Shown here piece after piece: positions 1 through 6,303 of a stretch of DNA of 64,000 nucleotides. The position numbers and the translations under genes are program-made. Under the pieces are notes generated by a model. That model worked only from the letters and a program-made list of their open reading frames with translations. It had not been told where the DNA came from and ran no database searches. Origin of the DNA: Streptomyces flavofungini (GTDB taxonomy: Bacteria > Actinomycetota > Actinomycetes > Streptomycetales > Streptomycetaceae); NCBI RefSeq assembly GCF_014650815.1, contig NZ_BMVR01000005.1:372001-436000 (forward strand), read 5' to 3'. Within the stretch, counting starts at the first letter, position 1, and every line of letters starts with the position of its first letter.

Positions 1-327
1 CACGACCCCCGCCTCCTCCTCGCCGAACGCGACGTCCACCGCCTCGCCCCCGCCGTCACCACCTGGCTGGAGCGCGGCGTCCCACCCACCGTCGTACGGC
101 ACGCCCTCACCACCGACCTCCCACAGGACCCGCTCCGCCGCCCCGCCGCCCTCCTCGCCCACCGCCTGACGGAGCTGATGCCACCGCCCCTGCACGAGGG
201 GCCAGAACCACGAAAGGCGACCGCGCGCCCCCTGCCGCTGCAGAACTGCGACGGGTGCGAGCGCGCCTTCCGAGGAGAGCGGCCGGGGCGGTGCCGTGAC
301 TGCCGCCCGGGCCGGGCGGCGGCGTAG
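1..327 (+). CDS. Helix-turn-helix protein, C-terminal part (cut by window edge)
   Basis: The reading frame is open from base 1 to a TAG at 325-327, so only the last 108 residues are visible. The tail contains two CxxC pairs (NCDGC and CRDC, about 13 residues apart), a likely small zinc knuckle. Before it is a Leu/Ala-rich segment of the kind that ends a family of Streptomyces helix-turn-helix proteins. That family link is from recall of the conserved C-terminal tail (LQNCDGC...CRDCR), not from any visible DNA-binding domain, which would lie left of the window. A putative small-RNA gene with its own promoter begins 19 bases after the stop, on the same strand. Confidence 0.6.
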   Translation, partial: HDPRLLLAERDVHRLAPAVTTWLERGVPPTVVRHALTTDLPQDPLRRPAALLAHRLTELMPPPLHEGPEPRKATARPLPLQNCDGCERAFRGERPGRCRDCRPGRAAA

Positions 328-345
328 GGCGGGGCGCGGAGGTGG

Positions 346-374
346 TCTGACGGGCCCTCACGAGGGTGTACGAT
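346..374 (+). promoter_or_regulatory. Promoter (-35 TCTGAC, -10 TACGAT, 17-bp spacer) of the putative small RNA
   Basis: TCTGAC at 346-351 and TACGAT at 369-374 are separated by exactly 17 bases. This fits the vegetative HrdB-type promoter pattern. Transcription would start near 380-382. No start codon with a ribosome binding site follows before the terminator at 488-522, which suggests a non-coding transcript. Confidence 0.55.
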
Positions 375-380
375 CAATAC

Positions 381-525
381 GTAACTTCGGTGCACAGCAC
401 GGGAGTCGCGCGTCTGTGGTCCAAGGAAAGACGCCCATCATCCGATGGGAAATGTAGGTGCAAGGCCTGCCGGGCGCTCCAGTAGAACGAAGGCCCCCTC
501 GTCAGCGACGAGGGGGCCTTCGTCG
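381..525 (+). ncRNA. Putative small RNA, about 145 nt, with its own promoter and terminator
   Basis: A well-formed promoter ends at 374 and a perfect 16-bp hairpin lies at 488-522. Between them are compact stem-loops: GTGC-ACA-GCAC near 390, and CCCATC-ATCC-GATGGG at 434-449 followed by AAA. No convincing open frame with a Shine-Dalgarno is present. The length and architecture recall scr5239, a described Streptomyces small RNA of about 160 nt, but I cannot confirm identity from memory of its sequence. The terminator overlaps the last codons of the convergent UPF0489-like gene on the other strand, so the two transcripts are antisense at their 3' ends. Confidence 0.5.
488..522. terminator. Strong bidirectional hairpin terminator
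   Basis: A perfect 16-bp stem (488-503 with 507-522) closes a 3-base loop (AGC). It serves the small RNA from the left and, being symmetric, can also end transcription of the minus-strand gene whose stop codon (502-504) lies inside it. A similar GGCCCCCTC/GAGGGGGCC stem occurs at 4078-4104. Confidence 0.85.
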
Positions 526-1290
526 CACCCATGGCGCGTGACCGGCGATGCCAGCGTCCTGTCGCCAGTGCCTGACGCGCCGGGAAAGCACCGCCATGCG
601 CCTTACATCTGCTCGGGGCTGGTTCCACGCGTTGCGCGGATGCTCCACCGGCCGAGCCGGGCAGGCCTTCAGCAAATCCTCGAACTGGTCATCACACCAG
701 CTCGGCACCCACGCGCCGGAACGGCACAGGAAGACCGCGTCGAAGGTGTCGTTCGGTGCCTCCCCGCCATCAATGACCATGCTGACGGGAATGACGGGCT
801 GCTCAGTGGGCCTGGCCATCGACTCCCGCCAGGGCGGGAAGTGGACGAACAGTTTCGACCGGCTCCAGTAGTGCGCGAGCATCCAGTTCTCGGCGCTGAT
901 CTGCCCCTTGGCCTTCCACTCCTCGAACGTCGCGGTGTTGCTCTTGTAGCCGCAGTCGTGGTGCGCGTCATAGAGGTGGACGCTTTCCCAGCCGCCTTCG
1001 CCTCCGAGGTTGGAGGGGAAGATGTGGGCGGCCCAGGCGTTCGAGTCGGCGTAGTAGACCGGTGCCTCGGGTGCGATGTCGAAGCGGTCCCAGAAGCCCT
1101 CGTAGCCGTGACAGCGGGGAAGCTCGACGTCGGCCCGCTCGAAGTCCCGCAGCCGTTTCAACCACATGGCTTCGACGTGGGTGGCGTCTTCGGCGATCGG
1201 CCAGGCGAACAGCTCGGGATGGTCACCGAGCGGAGCGCCGGCGGCGGGGGTGGGGAAGAAGAAGTCCCAGTCAACGACAAGAAGATGCAC
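502..1290 (-). CDS. UPF0489/arginase-like metal-dependent hydrolase family protein (262 aa)
   Basis: The N-terminus contains VDWDFF (residues 6-11), like the DLDFF element of UPF0489 proteins. DAHHD at residues 108-112 matches the DAHxD manganese-binding motif of ureohydrolases. UPF0489 includes OspR, which converts arginine to ornithine in RiPP precursor peptides. Here the two motifs come in the reverse of the usual order, so the assignment is tentative. The GTG start at 1290 is the first start codon available, but the frame is open and protein-like (AxWIGAAQ) for about 20 codons before it. The gene lies directly downstream of a 43-residue peptide gene and a hairpin, a precursor-then-modifier layout. 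Substrate and reaction are unknown. Confidence 0.6.
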   Translation of the reverse strand: MHLLVVDWDFFFPTPAAGAPLGDHPELFAWPIAEDATHVEAMWLKRLRDFERADVELPRCHGYEGFWDRFDIAPEAPVYYADSNAWAAHIFPSNLGGEGGWESVHLYDAHHDCGYKSNTATFEEWKAKGQISAENWMLAHYWSRSKLFVHFPPWRESMARPTEQPVIPVSMVIDGGEAPNDTFDAVFLCRSGAWVPSWCDDQFEDLLKACPARPVEHPRNAWNQPRADVRRMAVLSRRVRHWRQDAGIAGHAPWVRRRPPRR

Positions 1291-1333
1291 TTGGGCAGCG
1301 CCTATCCAGGTGGCGATGTGGTCGGAGAAGGAG

Positions 1334-1359
1334 CGGCCCCCGACCGAAGCCGGGGGCCG
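1334..1359. promoter_or_regulatory. Intercistronic hairpin between the peptide gene and the UPF0489-like gene
   Basis: CGGCCCCCG at 1334-1342 pairs perfectly with CGGGGGCCG at 1351-1359 across an 8-base loop. It lies 7 bases after the peptide stop codon and no U-run follows it. Such a hairpin could act as a partial terminator or RNA stabiliser, giving more peptide than enzyme. Confidence 0.6.
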
Positions 1360-1366
1360 GTTTCAA

Positions 1367-1498
1367 TCAGTGGCCGGGGGAGCCGCTACCGCCCCCGCCG
1401 TCACCGTCCTCGATGTCGGTGCCATCGGATCCGTGACCGCCGTCATCGTCGCCACCACGAGGGGTAGCCTTGCGTCGCAGTGCTTCCTTGAGAGTCAC
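1367..1498 (-). CDS. Small acidic Gly/Asp-rich peptide (43 aa), possible precursor peptide
   Basis: A GTG at 1496-1498 is preceded, 9 bases upstream, by GAGGAGG, one of the better ribosome binding sites in the window. The peptide has a basic leader-like N-terminus (VTLKEALRRKATPR) and then a core-like tail rich in Gly and Asp (GGDDDGGHGSDGTDIEDGDG and so on, ending SGSPGH). It has no cysteine and no membrane segment. The next gene downstream, after a hairpin, is the UPF0489-like enzyme. A ribosomally made precursor is my inference; a small acidic regulatory peptide is the alternative. I do not recognise a named family. Confidence 0.5.
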   Translation of the reverse strand: MTLKEALRRKATPRGGDDDGGHGSDGTDIEDGDGGGGSGSPGH

Positions 1499-1702
1499 AG
1501 GCTTGCGCCTCCTCAAGCTGCGAACAGGGGCGCCTCCCCTGCTCGTTGTGCACTCACTCGCCCGCTCCGACGGGCGTTGCTCCTCCCCGGCCAACCGGTC
1601 CAAGGAACGCCGGGGAGGGCATCCAGGGGGTTACTGGCGATGCTTTGAGGATCGAGCTATGGGGTCCCGGGGCTCAATGAACTTCTACGGACTTGCACAG
1701 AT

Positions 1703-2554
1703 TCACTGGCAGGTGTCGATCGCCGTAGTGATCAGCTTTCTGGCGGCTGCTCCATAGGCGGCGATGCTGGCCAGTTCCGCGAACGCCTTGCCGTAGTCGG
1801 CGATCTCACGGGGTTGTGTCACCGTGAGACCGGCAGAGACCAGTTCGACCGACACCTGAGCCTCGTCGTACATCGCGAACGACTCCGTGGGCCATGCGTT
1901 GCCTCGCACCACGCCCATGGGGATCACACCGAGGCTCACGGCGGGCGTTGCCGTCATGCCGATCAGGTGCCCGAGCTGGGTGACCATCGTCTCCGCGTCA
2001 CCGATGACGGTGCGGAGAACCCATTCTTCGATCAAGAACGCGAAACGCCGTCCCCCGGCGTGCAGTACGCGTTGTCGCTCCATTCGTGCCGCGACGGCCT
2101 CTTCAGCGTCGTCCACGGTGTCTCGGACGGACACGACCGTGTTCAGCACGGCTCGGGTGTAGTCCTCGGTCTGAAGGAGGCCGGGGACGACCCAGGACTG
2201 ATAGAAGCGGAACCAGAGAGTGCGCTGGAAGAGTGGAAGCACTGACTCTTGGACGCGCTTGAGGCCACCGCTTTCCAGGCGGCGCCATTCGACGTACATG
2301 CCGTCGATGCCGCGTGCGGTGGCGATGAGGTCCGCGGCCTGGTCCTCCGCGTCGCAGATGCGGGTCCAGATCCGAATGTCTTCGTCGGAAGGAGGCGTCT
2401 TGCCGTTCTCCAGACGGGAACTCTTCGACTCGTGCCACCCTGCCGCCGCCGCCACGGCGCGAGCGGTCTTGCCGGAGTCCTTGCGGATCTCTCGGAGACG
2501 CTTCCCGAGCGCTTGCTTGGCGCTCCGGACGCTTGACGACGGCGACGGGGACAC
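1703..2554 (-). CDS. XRE-family regulator with DUF5753 (Scr1-like), 283 aa
   Basis: Residues about 14-68 form a Cro/C1-type helix-turn-helix (LGKRLREIRKDSGKTARAVA, followed by SRLENGKTPPS). The rest is the DUF5753 ligand/partner-binding domain, with the family phrase VVPGLLQTEDYTRAVL in the middle. Proteins of this class usually act with a small DUF397 or DUF6879 partner and influence development or antibiotic production in Streptomyces. Here the DUF6879 gene ends 24 bases upstream on the same strand, so the two are probably co-transcribed. The start is a GTG at 2552-2554 with only a weak AGGA upstream. Confidence 0.85.
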   Translation of the reverse strand: MSPSPSSSVRSAKQALGKRLREIRKDSGKTARAVAAAAGWHESKSSRLENGKTPPSDEDIRIWTRICDAEDQAADLIATARGIDGMYVEWRRLESGGLKRVQESVLPLFQRTLWFRFYQSWVVPGLLQTEDYTRAVLNTVVSVRDTVDDAEEAVAARMERQRVLHAGGRRFAFLIEEWVLRTVIGDAETMVTQLGHLIGMTATPAVSLGVIPMGVVRGNAWPTESFAMYDEAQVSVELVSAGLTVTQPREIADYGKAFAELASIAAYGAAARKLITTAIDTCQ

Positions 2555-2578
2555 GGGGGTGTCAGTCCTGTTCGCGCA

Positions 2579-3106
2579 TCAGACCGGCCTGTACTCCTCG
2601 TGCGGCGTGGCGCGCTCCCAGACCGCCTCGAAGGCCGTCGAGCAAAGCCGTACTACTTCTGGTGCTGTTGTGCGTTCCTCATCGCCTTCTGGCGACAGCT
2701 CACCTTCTCCGGTGAAGTGCAGGAAGACGACGAGGCTGTCATCGAACAACCAGAAGTCGTTGCCGGGGAGGGCGATGGCGGACGCCTTGCGACGCGGTAG
2801 CCAACGGACCTGCTCACCAGCACCCACGTTGCTGGGCGTGAGGTAGTGCTCAAAGCGCAGGTATTCGCTCATCGGCTCGGAGAAGATCCGAGCGCGACGC
2901 ACCTCCACCCCACGACTGGTGATCTCCTTCATCAGCCCGAGCCAGGGCCGTGAGTCCGGGTCACGTTCGGCCGCGACGCTGTGAGGGTCCTGCTTCCAGG
3001 AGACGTAGCTCGGGTCCGACCGCATGTAGCCGTCCCGCATCTCCAGGTGCACGGCAGAGCGCTTCGCCTGCCGGAACAACCCCTCAAACGTCGGCTCCTC
3101 GGCCAC
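2579..3106 (-). CDS. DUF6879 family protein (175 aa)
   Basis: The sequence reads FEGLFRQAKRSAVHLEMRDGY near the N-terminus and has WLFDDSLVVFLHFTGEGE around residues 115-135. Both are typical of DUF6879, a family often encoded beside XRE-DUF5753 regulators in streptomycetes. No catalytic motif is obvious. The start overlaps the end of the upstream 75-residue gene by 23 bases, which implies translational coupling, and the XRE gene follows directly. The function is unknown; a partner or target of the XRE protein is the likeliest role. Confidence 0.75.
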   Translation of the reverse strand: MAEEPTFEGLFRQAKRSAVHLEMRDGYMRSDPSYVSWKQDPHSVAAERDPDSRPWLGLMKEITSRGVEVRRARIFSEPMSEYLRFEHYLTPSNVGAGEQVRWLPRRKASAIALPGNDFWLFDDSLVVFLHFTGEGELSPEGDEERTTAPEVVRLCSTAFEAVWERATPHEEYRPV

Positions 3107-3311
3107 CGTCCACCTCCGGGAAGAACTGCACCATGTACGTGGGGATCTCCACCACTGTCTCGTAGTCGGGAAGATCCATCTGGGAGAGCCGTTCCGCGTC
3201 CAGCACCTTCAGTCCTTGGACGAGGTACCTGTCCGCCACATCGTCGTAGTAGACAGTCGCCGACTTGCCCTCGGGGGAGTTCGGGTCCTTGCCCAGCATG
3301 CGCAATGCCAT
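3084..3311 (-). CDS. Small conserved hypothetical protein (75 aa)
   Basis: ATG at 3309-3311 is preceded by AAGGTGG at a good distance, which I prefer to the GTG three codons further upstream. The protein is soluble and acidic (YYDDVADRYLVQGLKVLDAE, then VVEIPTYMVQFFPEV). It is the first gene of a tight three-gene run, followed by DUF6879 and XRE-DUF5753. I do not recognise a family beyond its association with DUF6879 genes. Confidence 0.6.
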   Translation of the reverse strand: MALRMLGKDPNSPEGKSATVYYDDVADRYLVQGLKVLDAERLSQMDLPDYETVVEIPTYMVQFFPEVDGGRGADV

Positions 3312-3352
3312 GGTGACCACCTTGCTCGTTGAAGACGATCTCTGTGTACGAG

Positions 3353-3410
3353 CTTGCACTTAAGTCACCCTGTCGCGCAGCGGACTTGCGTGAACTTGCA
3401 CGGTCTTAAG
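3353..3410. promoter_or_regulatory. Shared divergent control region with repeated ACTTGC / CTTAAG elements
   Basis: Between the divergent starts at 3311 (minus) and 3457 (plus) the motif CTTGCAC followed closely by CTTAAG occurs twice (3353-3364 and 3395-3410). A further ACTTGC sits about 10 bases before the second copy. CTTAAG is itself palindromic. This is a plausible operator for the XRE protein encoded by the leftward operon. Confidence 0.4.
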
Positions 3411-3456
3411 GTCAGGGCGCGATTGATTCCGCCCGCGCCTGGGGGAGGCTCAAGTC

Positions 3457-4068
3457 ATGTCCAACACACCTGCTTCGCAGAAGACTTGGGACGAGTTGCT
3501 CGAAGAGGGGATGGGGCCGACGCAGGAAGCGTTCTTGGATCTGGTCGGCAAGACCAAGGAGTCGAAGAACTACTGCCCCGAGGTGGTCTGGGGCAACTTG
3601 CAGACCCCCGACTACGTACGCGCCATGCTCCGTCTGGTTGTCAACTTCTTTGAGACGCCGGATGATGTGGAGGACGGCGTACGAGCCCGTACGGCTCGCG
3701 CCGAACTGATCGGCAAGGGGGGCCGGACGTATCACGTACTGCTCTGCCAAGAGGCGCTGCGCAAGAACATCGGCGGTGCTGACGTCATGCGCGGTCAGTT
3801 GAATCGGCTTCTGGAGTCCTTCGAGCTGCCCGGCCTCACTCTCGGCGTCATCCCTGACCGTAGCCTCCTCGCGGTCTTCCCAGGCCACTCCTTCGGGATC
3901 TTCGATGGCAAGCGGGTCGAGATCGAACTGTTCGGTGACTGCCCGACCCGAACGGACCAGCAGCAGATCGACCGCTACCAGAAGGCTTTCGGGCTGTTGG
4001 AGCAGTCGGCGGTGTACGGCGAGGACGCCAAGGCCATCGTCCGTGCTGAACTGGCAGCGCTCGACTGA
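3457..4068 (+). CDS. DUF5753-only protein, lacking a helix-turn-helix (203 aa)
   Basis: The ATG follows GGGGAGG at a good distance. The protein aligns in style with the C-terminal domain of XRE-DUF5753 regulators (WGNLQTPDYVRAMLRL, then LLESFELPGLTLGVIP, then RYQKAFGLLEQSAVYGEDA), but the N-terminal DNA-binding domain is missing. It may act as a decoy or as a ligand-sensing partner for the neighbouring full-length regulator. It is transcribed away from the XRE operon and ends at a strong hairpin. Confidence 0.75.
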   Translation: MSNTPASQKTWDELLEEGMGPTQEAFLDLVGKTKESKNYCPEVVWGNLQTPDYVRAMLRLVVNFFETPDDVEDGVRARTARAELIGKGGRTYHVLLCQEALRKNIGGADVMRGQLNRLLESFELPGLTLGVIPDRSLLAVFPGHSFGIFDGKRVEIELFGDCPTRTDQQQIDRYQKAFGLLEQSAVYGEDAKAIVRAELAALD

Positions 4069-4077
4069 GTACGAAAC

Positions 4078-4104
4078 GGCCCCCTCACCCATGGCGAGGG
4101 GGCC
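4078..4104. terminator. Hairpin terminator after the DUF5753-only gene
   Basis: GGCCCCCTC at 4078-4086 pairs with GAGGGGGCC at 4096-4104 across a 9-base loop, starting 10 bases after the stop codon. Its stem sequence is nearly that of the 488-522 terminator. Confidence 0.75.
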
Positions 4105-4150
4105 TTCGCCGTACCCGCCGGACGCTACCGGTCCCGCGCCCGGGCCCCTG

Positions 4151-4834
4151 ATGGAACACTTGCCCGTCGAAACCGGCGGCGGGGACCCGTCGTGGGCGCG
4201 GCGCACGACCGCCGATGTGCACCTGTGGTGCGGTCGCCCCGGGCTCGCCCTCGCCCAACTGGCCGCTGAAGAAGCGGAGTTGGCGGACGGTGGCAGTGAC
4301 GCCGTCGAGGCGCTGAGCAAGGCGTACCGCGTGACCGGACGGTGGGCCCGCGCCCGCAGTGCCGCCCTCACCGCGTACGAGGCCGACGAGGCCGGCGGCC
4401 TGCAACTGCTCGCCCTCGCCGTCGGCGGCGCCGAAGGGGCCGCCGCCGCCCGCCCCCTGTGGCGGCGGGCCGTCCACCTCGCCCGCGGCAGCGACGAACC
4501 CTCCCCGTGGCACGACTACCTGTACGTCCTGATCGCCGCGGGCCTGGCCGACTGGACCGCCCTGGACGCCCGCCTCGCCCGCCTCCTCGCCCTCGCCGAG
4601 GCCCCCACCACCCACTGGGCCGACCTGGCCGAACTCGCCGACGACCTCACCGCCCTGCTGCACGCGCCCGGCGCCGACCGTGCCCGCCTCGGCCCCCGCC
4701 TCGCGCGCGTGATCGCCGCCCGGGACGCCGTCCGCGCGCGGTACGCCGGGCCGCAGCCGCAGCCGCAGCCGCAGCCGCCGCTCAGTGAGCCGGAGTCTGC
4801 ACCAGAACTGCCCCGCCCCGAGGCTCAGGGGTGA
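4151..4834 (+). CDS. Hypothetical Ala-rich helical (TPR-like) protein, 227 aa
   Basis: The protein is a series of amphipathic Ala/Leu-rich helices (LALAQLAAEEAELADGG, then ARPLWRRAVHLARG), suggesting a TPR-like solenoid. It ends in a short Pro-Gln tract (PQPQPQPQPP) and an acidic tail. I chose the ATG at 4151 because the alternative ATG at 4091 lies inside the preceding terminator; neither has a clear Shine-Dalgarno. The last 53 bases overlap the end of the convergent regulator gene. Function unknown. Confidence 0.6.
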   Translation: MEHLPVETGGGDPSWARRTTADVHLWCGRPGLALAQLAAEEAELADGGSDAVEALSKAYRVTGRWARARSAALTAYEADEAGGLQLLALAVGGAEGAAAARPLWRRAVHLARGSDEPSPWHDYLYVLIAAGLADWTALDARLARLLALAEAPTTHWADLAELADDLTALLHAPGADRARLGPRLARVIAARDAVRARYAGPQPQPQPQPPLSEPESAPELPRPEAQG

Positions 4835-5624
4835 GCAGCAGCGTCACGCCGTAGCGCGCCAACTGGCCGTCGGAAAAGGCCAGTTCCATGGTGCGCGGGG
4901 CGAATTCGCCCACCGAGCGGCAGTCCCACCACTCCTCCAGGTCGGGCCGCTCGGCGCGCAGCCGGGCCGTCAGCTGCCCAAAGCGCGCGGACAGCGGGGC
5001 GCGGTCGGCGCGGGTGCGGAAGTGGCGGTAGAGGTCCATCGCCAGCGGCTGCCAGGCGGGCAGGAGGCGCTGGTGGTGGGGGTCGCCGGTCAGCAGGAGC
5101 AGCAGGTTGCGGCGGTCGGCGGGTACGGCGGCGGGGTCCGGCCAGAGGGTGGCGTACGCGGTGTTCCAGGCGAGGAGGTCCAGGGCGGGGCCGAGGAGGA
5201 GGGCGGGGCTGGTGGGCCAACTGTCCAGGAGGTGCTGGTGGTTGACCGCCACGGCGTGCGGTGTGGCGAGTGCGTCCGAGGCGTCCGGCCCGCCCAGCCC
5301 GTTCGGTCCGCCCGGTCCCTCCGGGGCGAACCCCGCGAGCGCCAGCGCGTGCTCCCGCGCCGCACCGTCCATCCGCAGCGCCCGCGCCACCGCGTCGAGC
5401 ACCTGCCGGGACGTGTCCACGCGCCCCTGCTCCAGCCACGTGTACCAGGCCACCGACACCCCCGACAGCGCCGCGACCTCCTCGCGCCGCAGCCCGGACG
5501 TGCGCCGCCGCGGGGTGCGCGGCAGCCCCACGTCCGCCGGGGCCAGCAGCTCGCGGTGCGCGCGCAGGAAGCCGCCCAGCTCGCGCCGCAGCGCGCCCCG
5601 TACCCCCTGGGCCGTGTCCGTCAT
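4782..5624 (-). CDS. Helix-turn-helix regulator with MmyB-like ligand domain (280 aa)
   Basis: The N-terminal third is an XRE-type helix-turn-helix with the family phrase RTSGLRREEVAALSGVSVAW and YTWLEQGR. The C-terminal part resembles the MmyB-like PAS-type ligand-binding domain (NTAYATLWPD, then LVQTPAH at the end), as in PqrA-type regulators. The ATG at 5622-5624 has GGAGGT six bases upstream. It is divergent from a VOC-family gene with 68 bases between the starts, so it probably controls that gene and itself. Confidence 0.85.
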   Translation of the reverse strand: MTDTAQGVRGALRRELGGFLRAHRELLAPADVGLPRTPRRRTSGLRREEVAALSGVSVAWYTWLEQGRVDTSRQVLDAVARALRMDGAAREHALALAGFAPEGPGGPNGLGGPDASDALATPHAVAVNHQHLLDSWPTSPALLLGPALDLLAWNTAYATLWPDPAAVPADRRNLLLLLTGDPHHQRLLPAWQPLAMDLYRHFRTRADRAPLSARFGQLTARLRAERPDLEEWWDCRSVGEFAPRTMELAFSDGQLARYGVTLLLTPEPRGGAVLVQTPAH

Positions 5625-5692
5625 CCTGTGACCTCCGCTCACCCCATGAACACCCGCCTGGCGGGCCCCATTCCCGGCCGGATGCTTGCCGC

Positions 5693-6187
5693 ATGACCGA
5701 AACAACCGACACCCCCGCCGTCGCGACCGGCACTCCTGCCGTCACCGACACCCCCGTCGTCACCGGCACCCCCGTCGTCATCCGCCGCCACAACGACTCC
5801 TCCCACCTCACCGAACCCCGCACCCTCATCCGCGTCTACACCCCGCCCGGCACGCTGGACGCCGTCACCGCCTTCTACGAGCGGCTGCTCGGCACCGAAC
5901 GGGACATGTACTTCACGTATCCGGCCCGGGAACTCACCCTCGCCGTCGTCGGAAGTTTTCTGCTCGTCGAGGCCGCCGAGGACGTCCTTGAGCCATTTCG
6001 GGCCACCGACGGGACGCTGCTCGTCGACTCCGCCGACGCCTATCTGAACCGGCTCACCGCCGAGGAGGGCACCGAGATCCTGGTCGCGCCGCACCGGGTT
6101 CCCACGGGTACGGGGTTCACCGCCCGGCACCCCGACGGCACCGTCATCGAGTACGTCGAACACCGGCCAACCCCGTCCGGGAACTAG
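5693..6187 (+). CDS. VOC (glyoxalase/bleomycin-resistance fold) family protein, 164 aa
   Basis: After a Thr/Val-rich, repetitive N-terminal stretch (TPAVATGTPAVTDTPVVTGT), the protein has one vicinal-oxygen-chelate repeat: RVYTPPGTLDAVTAFYERLLG near the start and FTARHPDGTVIEYVEH at the end. VOC proteins act as dioxygenases, isomerases or drug-binding resistance proteins, and nothing here fixes the substrate. The divergent MmyB-type regulator next to it suggests induction by a small molecule. Confidence 0.8.
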   Translation: MTETTDTPAVATGTPAVTDTPVVTGTPVVIRRHNDSSHLTEPRTLIRVYTPPGTLDAVTAFYERLLGTERDMYFTYPARELTLAVVGSFLLVEAAEDVLEPFRATDGTLLVDSADAYLNRLTAEEGTEILVAPHRVPTGTGFTARHPDGTVIEYVEHRPTPSGN

Positions 6188-6303
6188 CGGTCGGAGGCAG
6201 AGAAAGGGCACCTCCGTACAAACCACTTGGGCCCTGAACCCACCGTTCCCGTTCGATTACAGTGCTGCGGAGTCGGACGCCAGGGCACGGGAAAGGGGGT
6301 TCG

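Noticed and set aside
5261..6187. A 308-codon plus-strand frame extending the VOC gene upstream
   Set aside because: The added 144 residues are an Arg/Pro-rich antisense reading of the MmyB-type regulator gene. The ATG at 5693 gives the expected VOC length.
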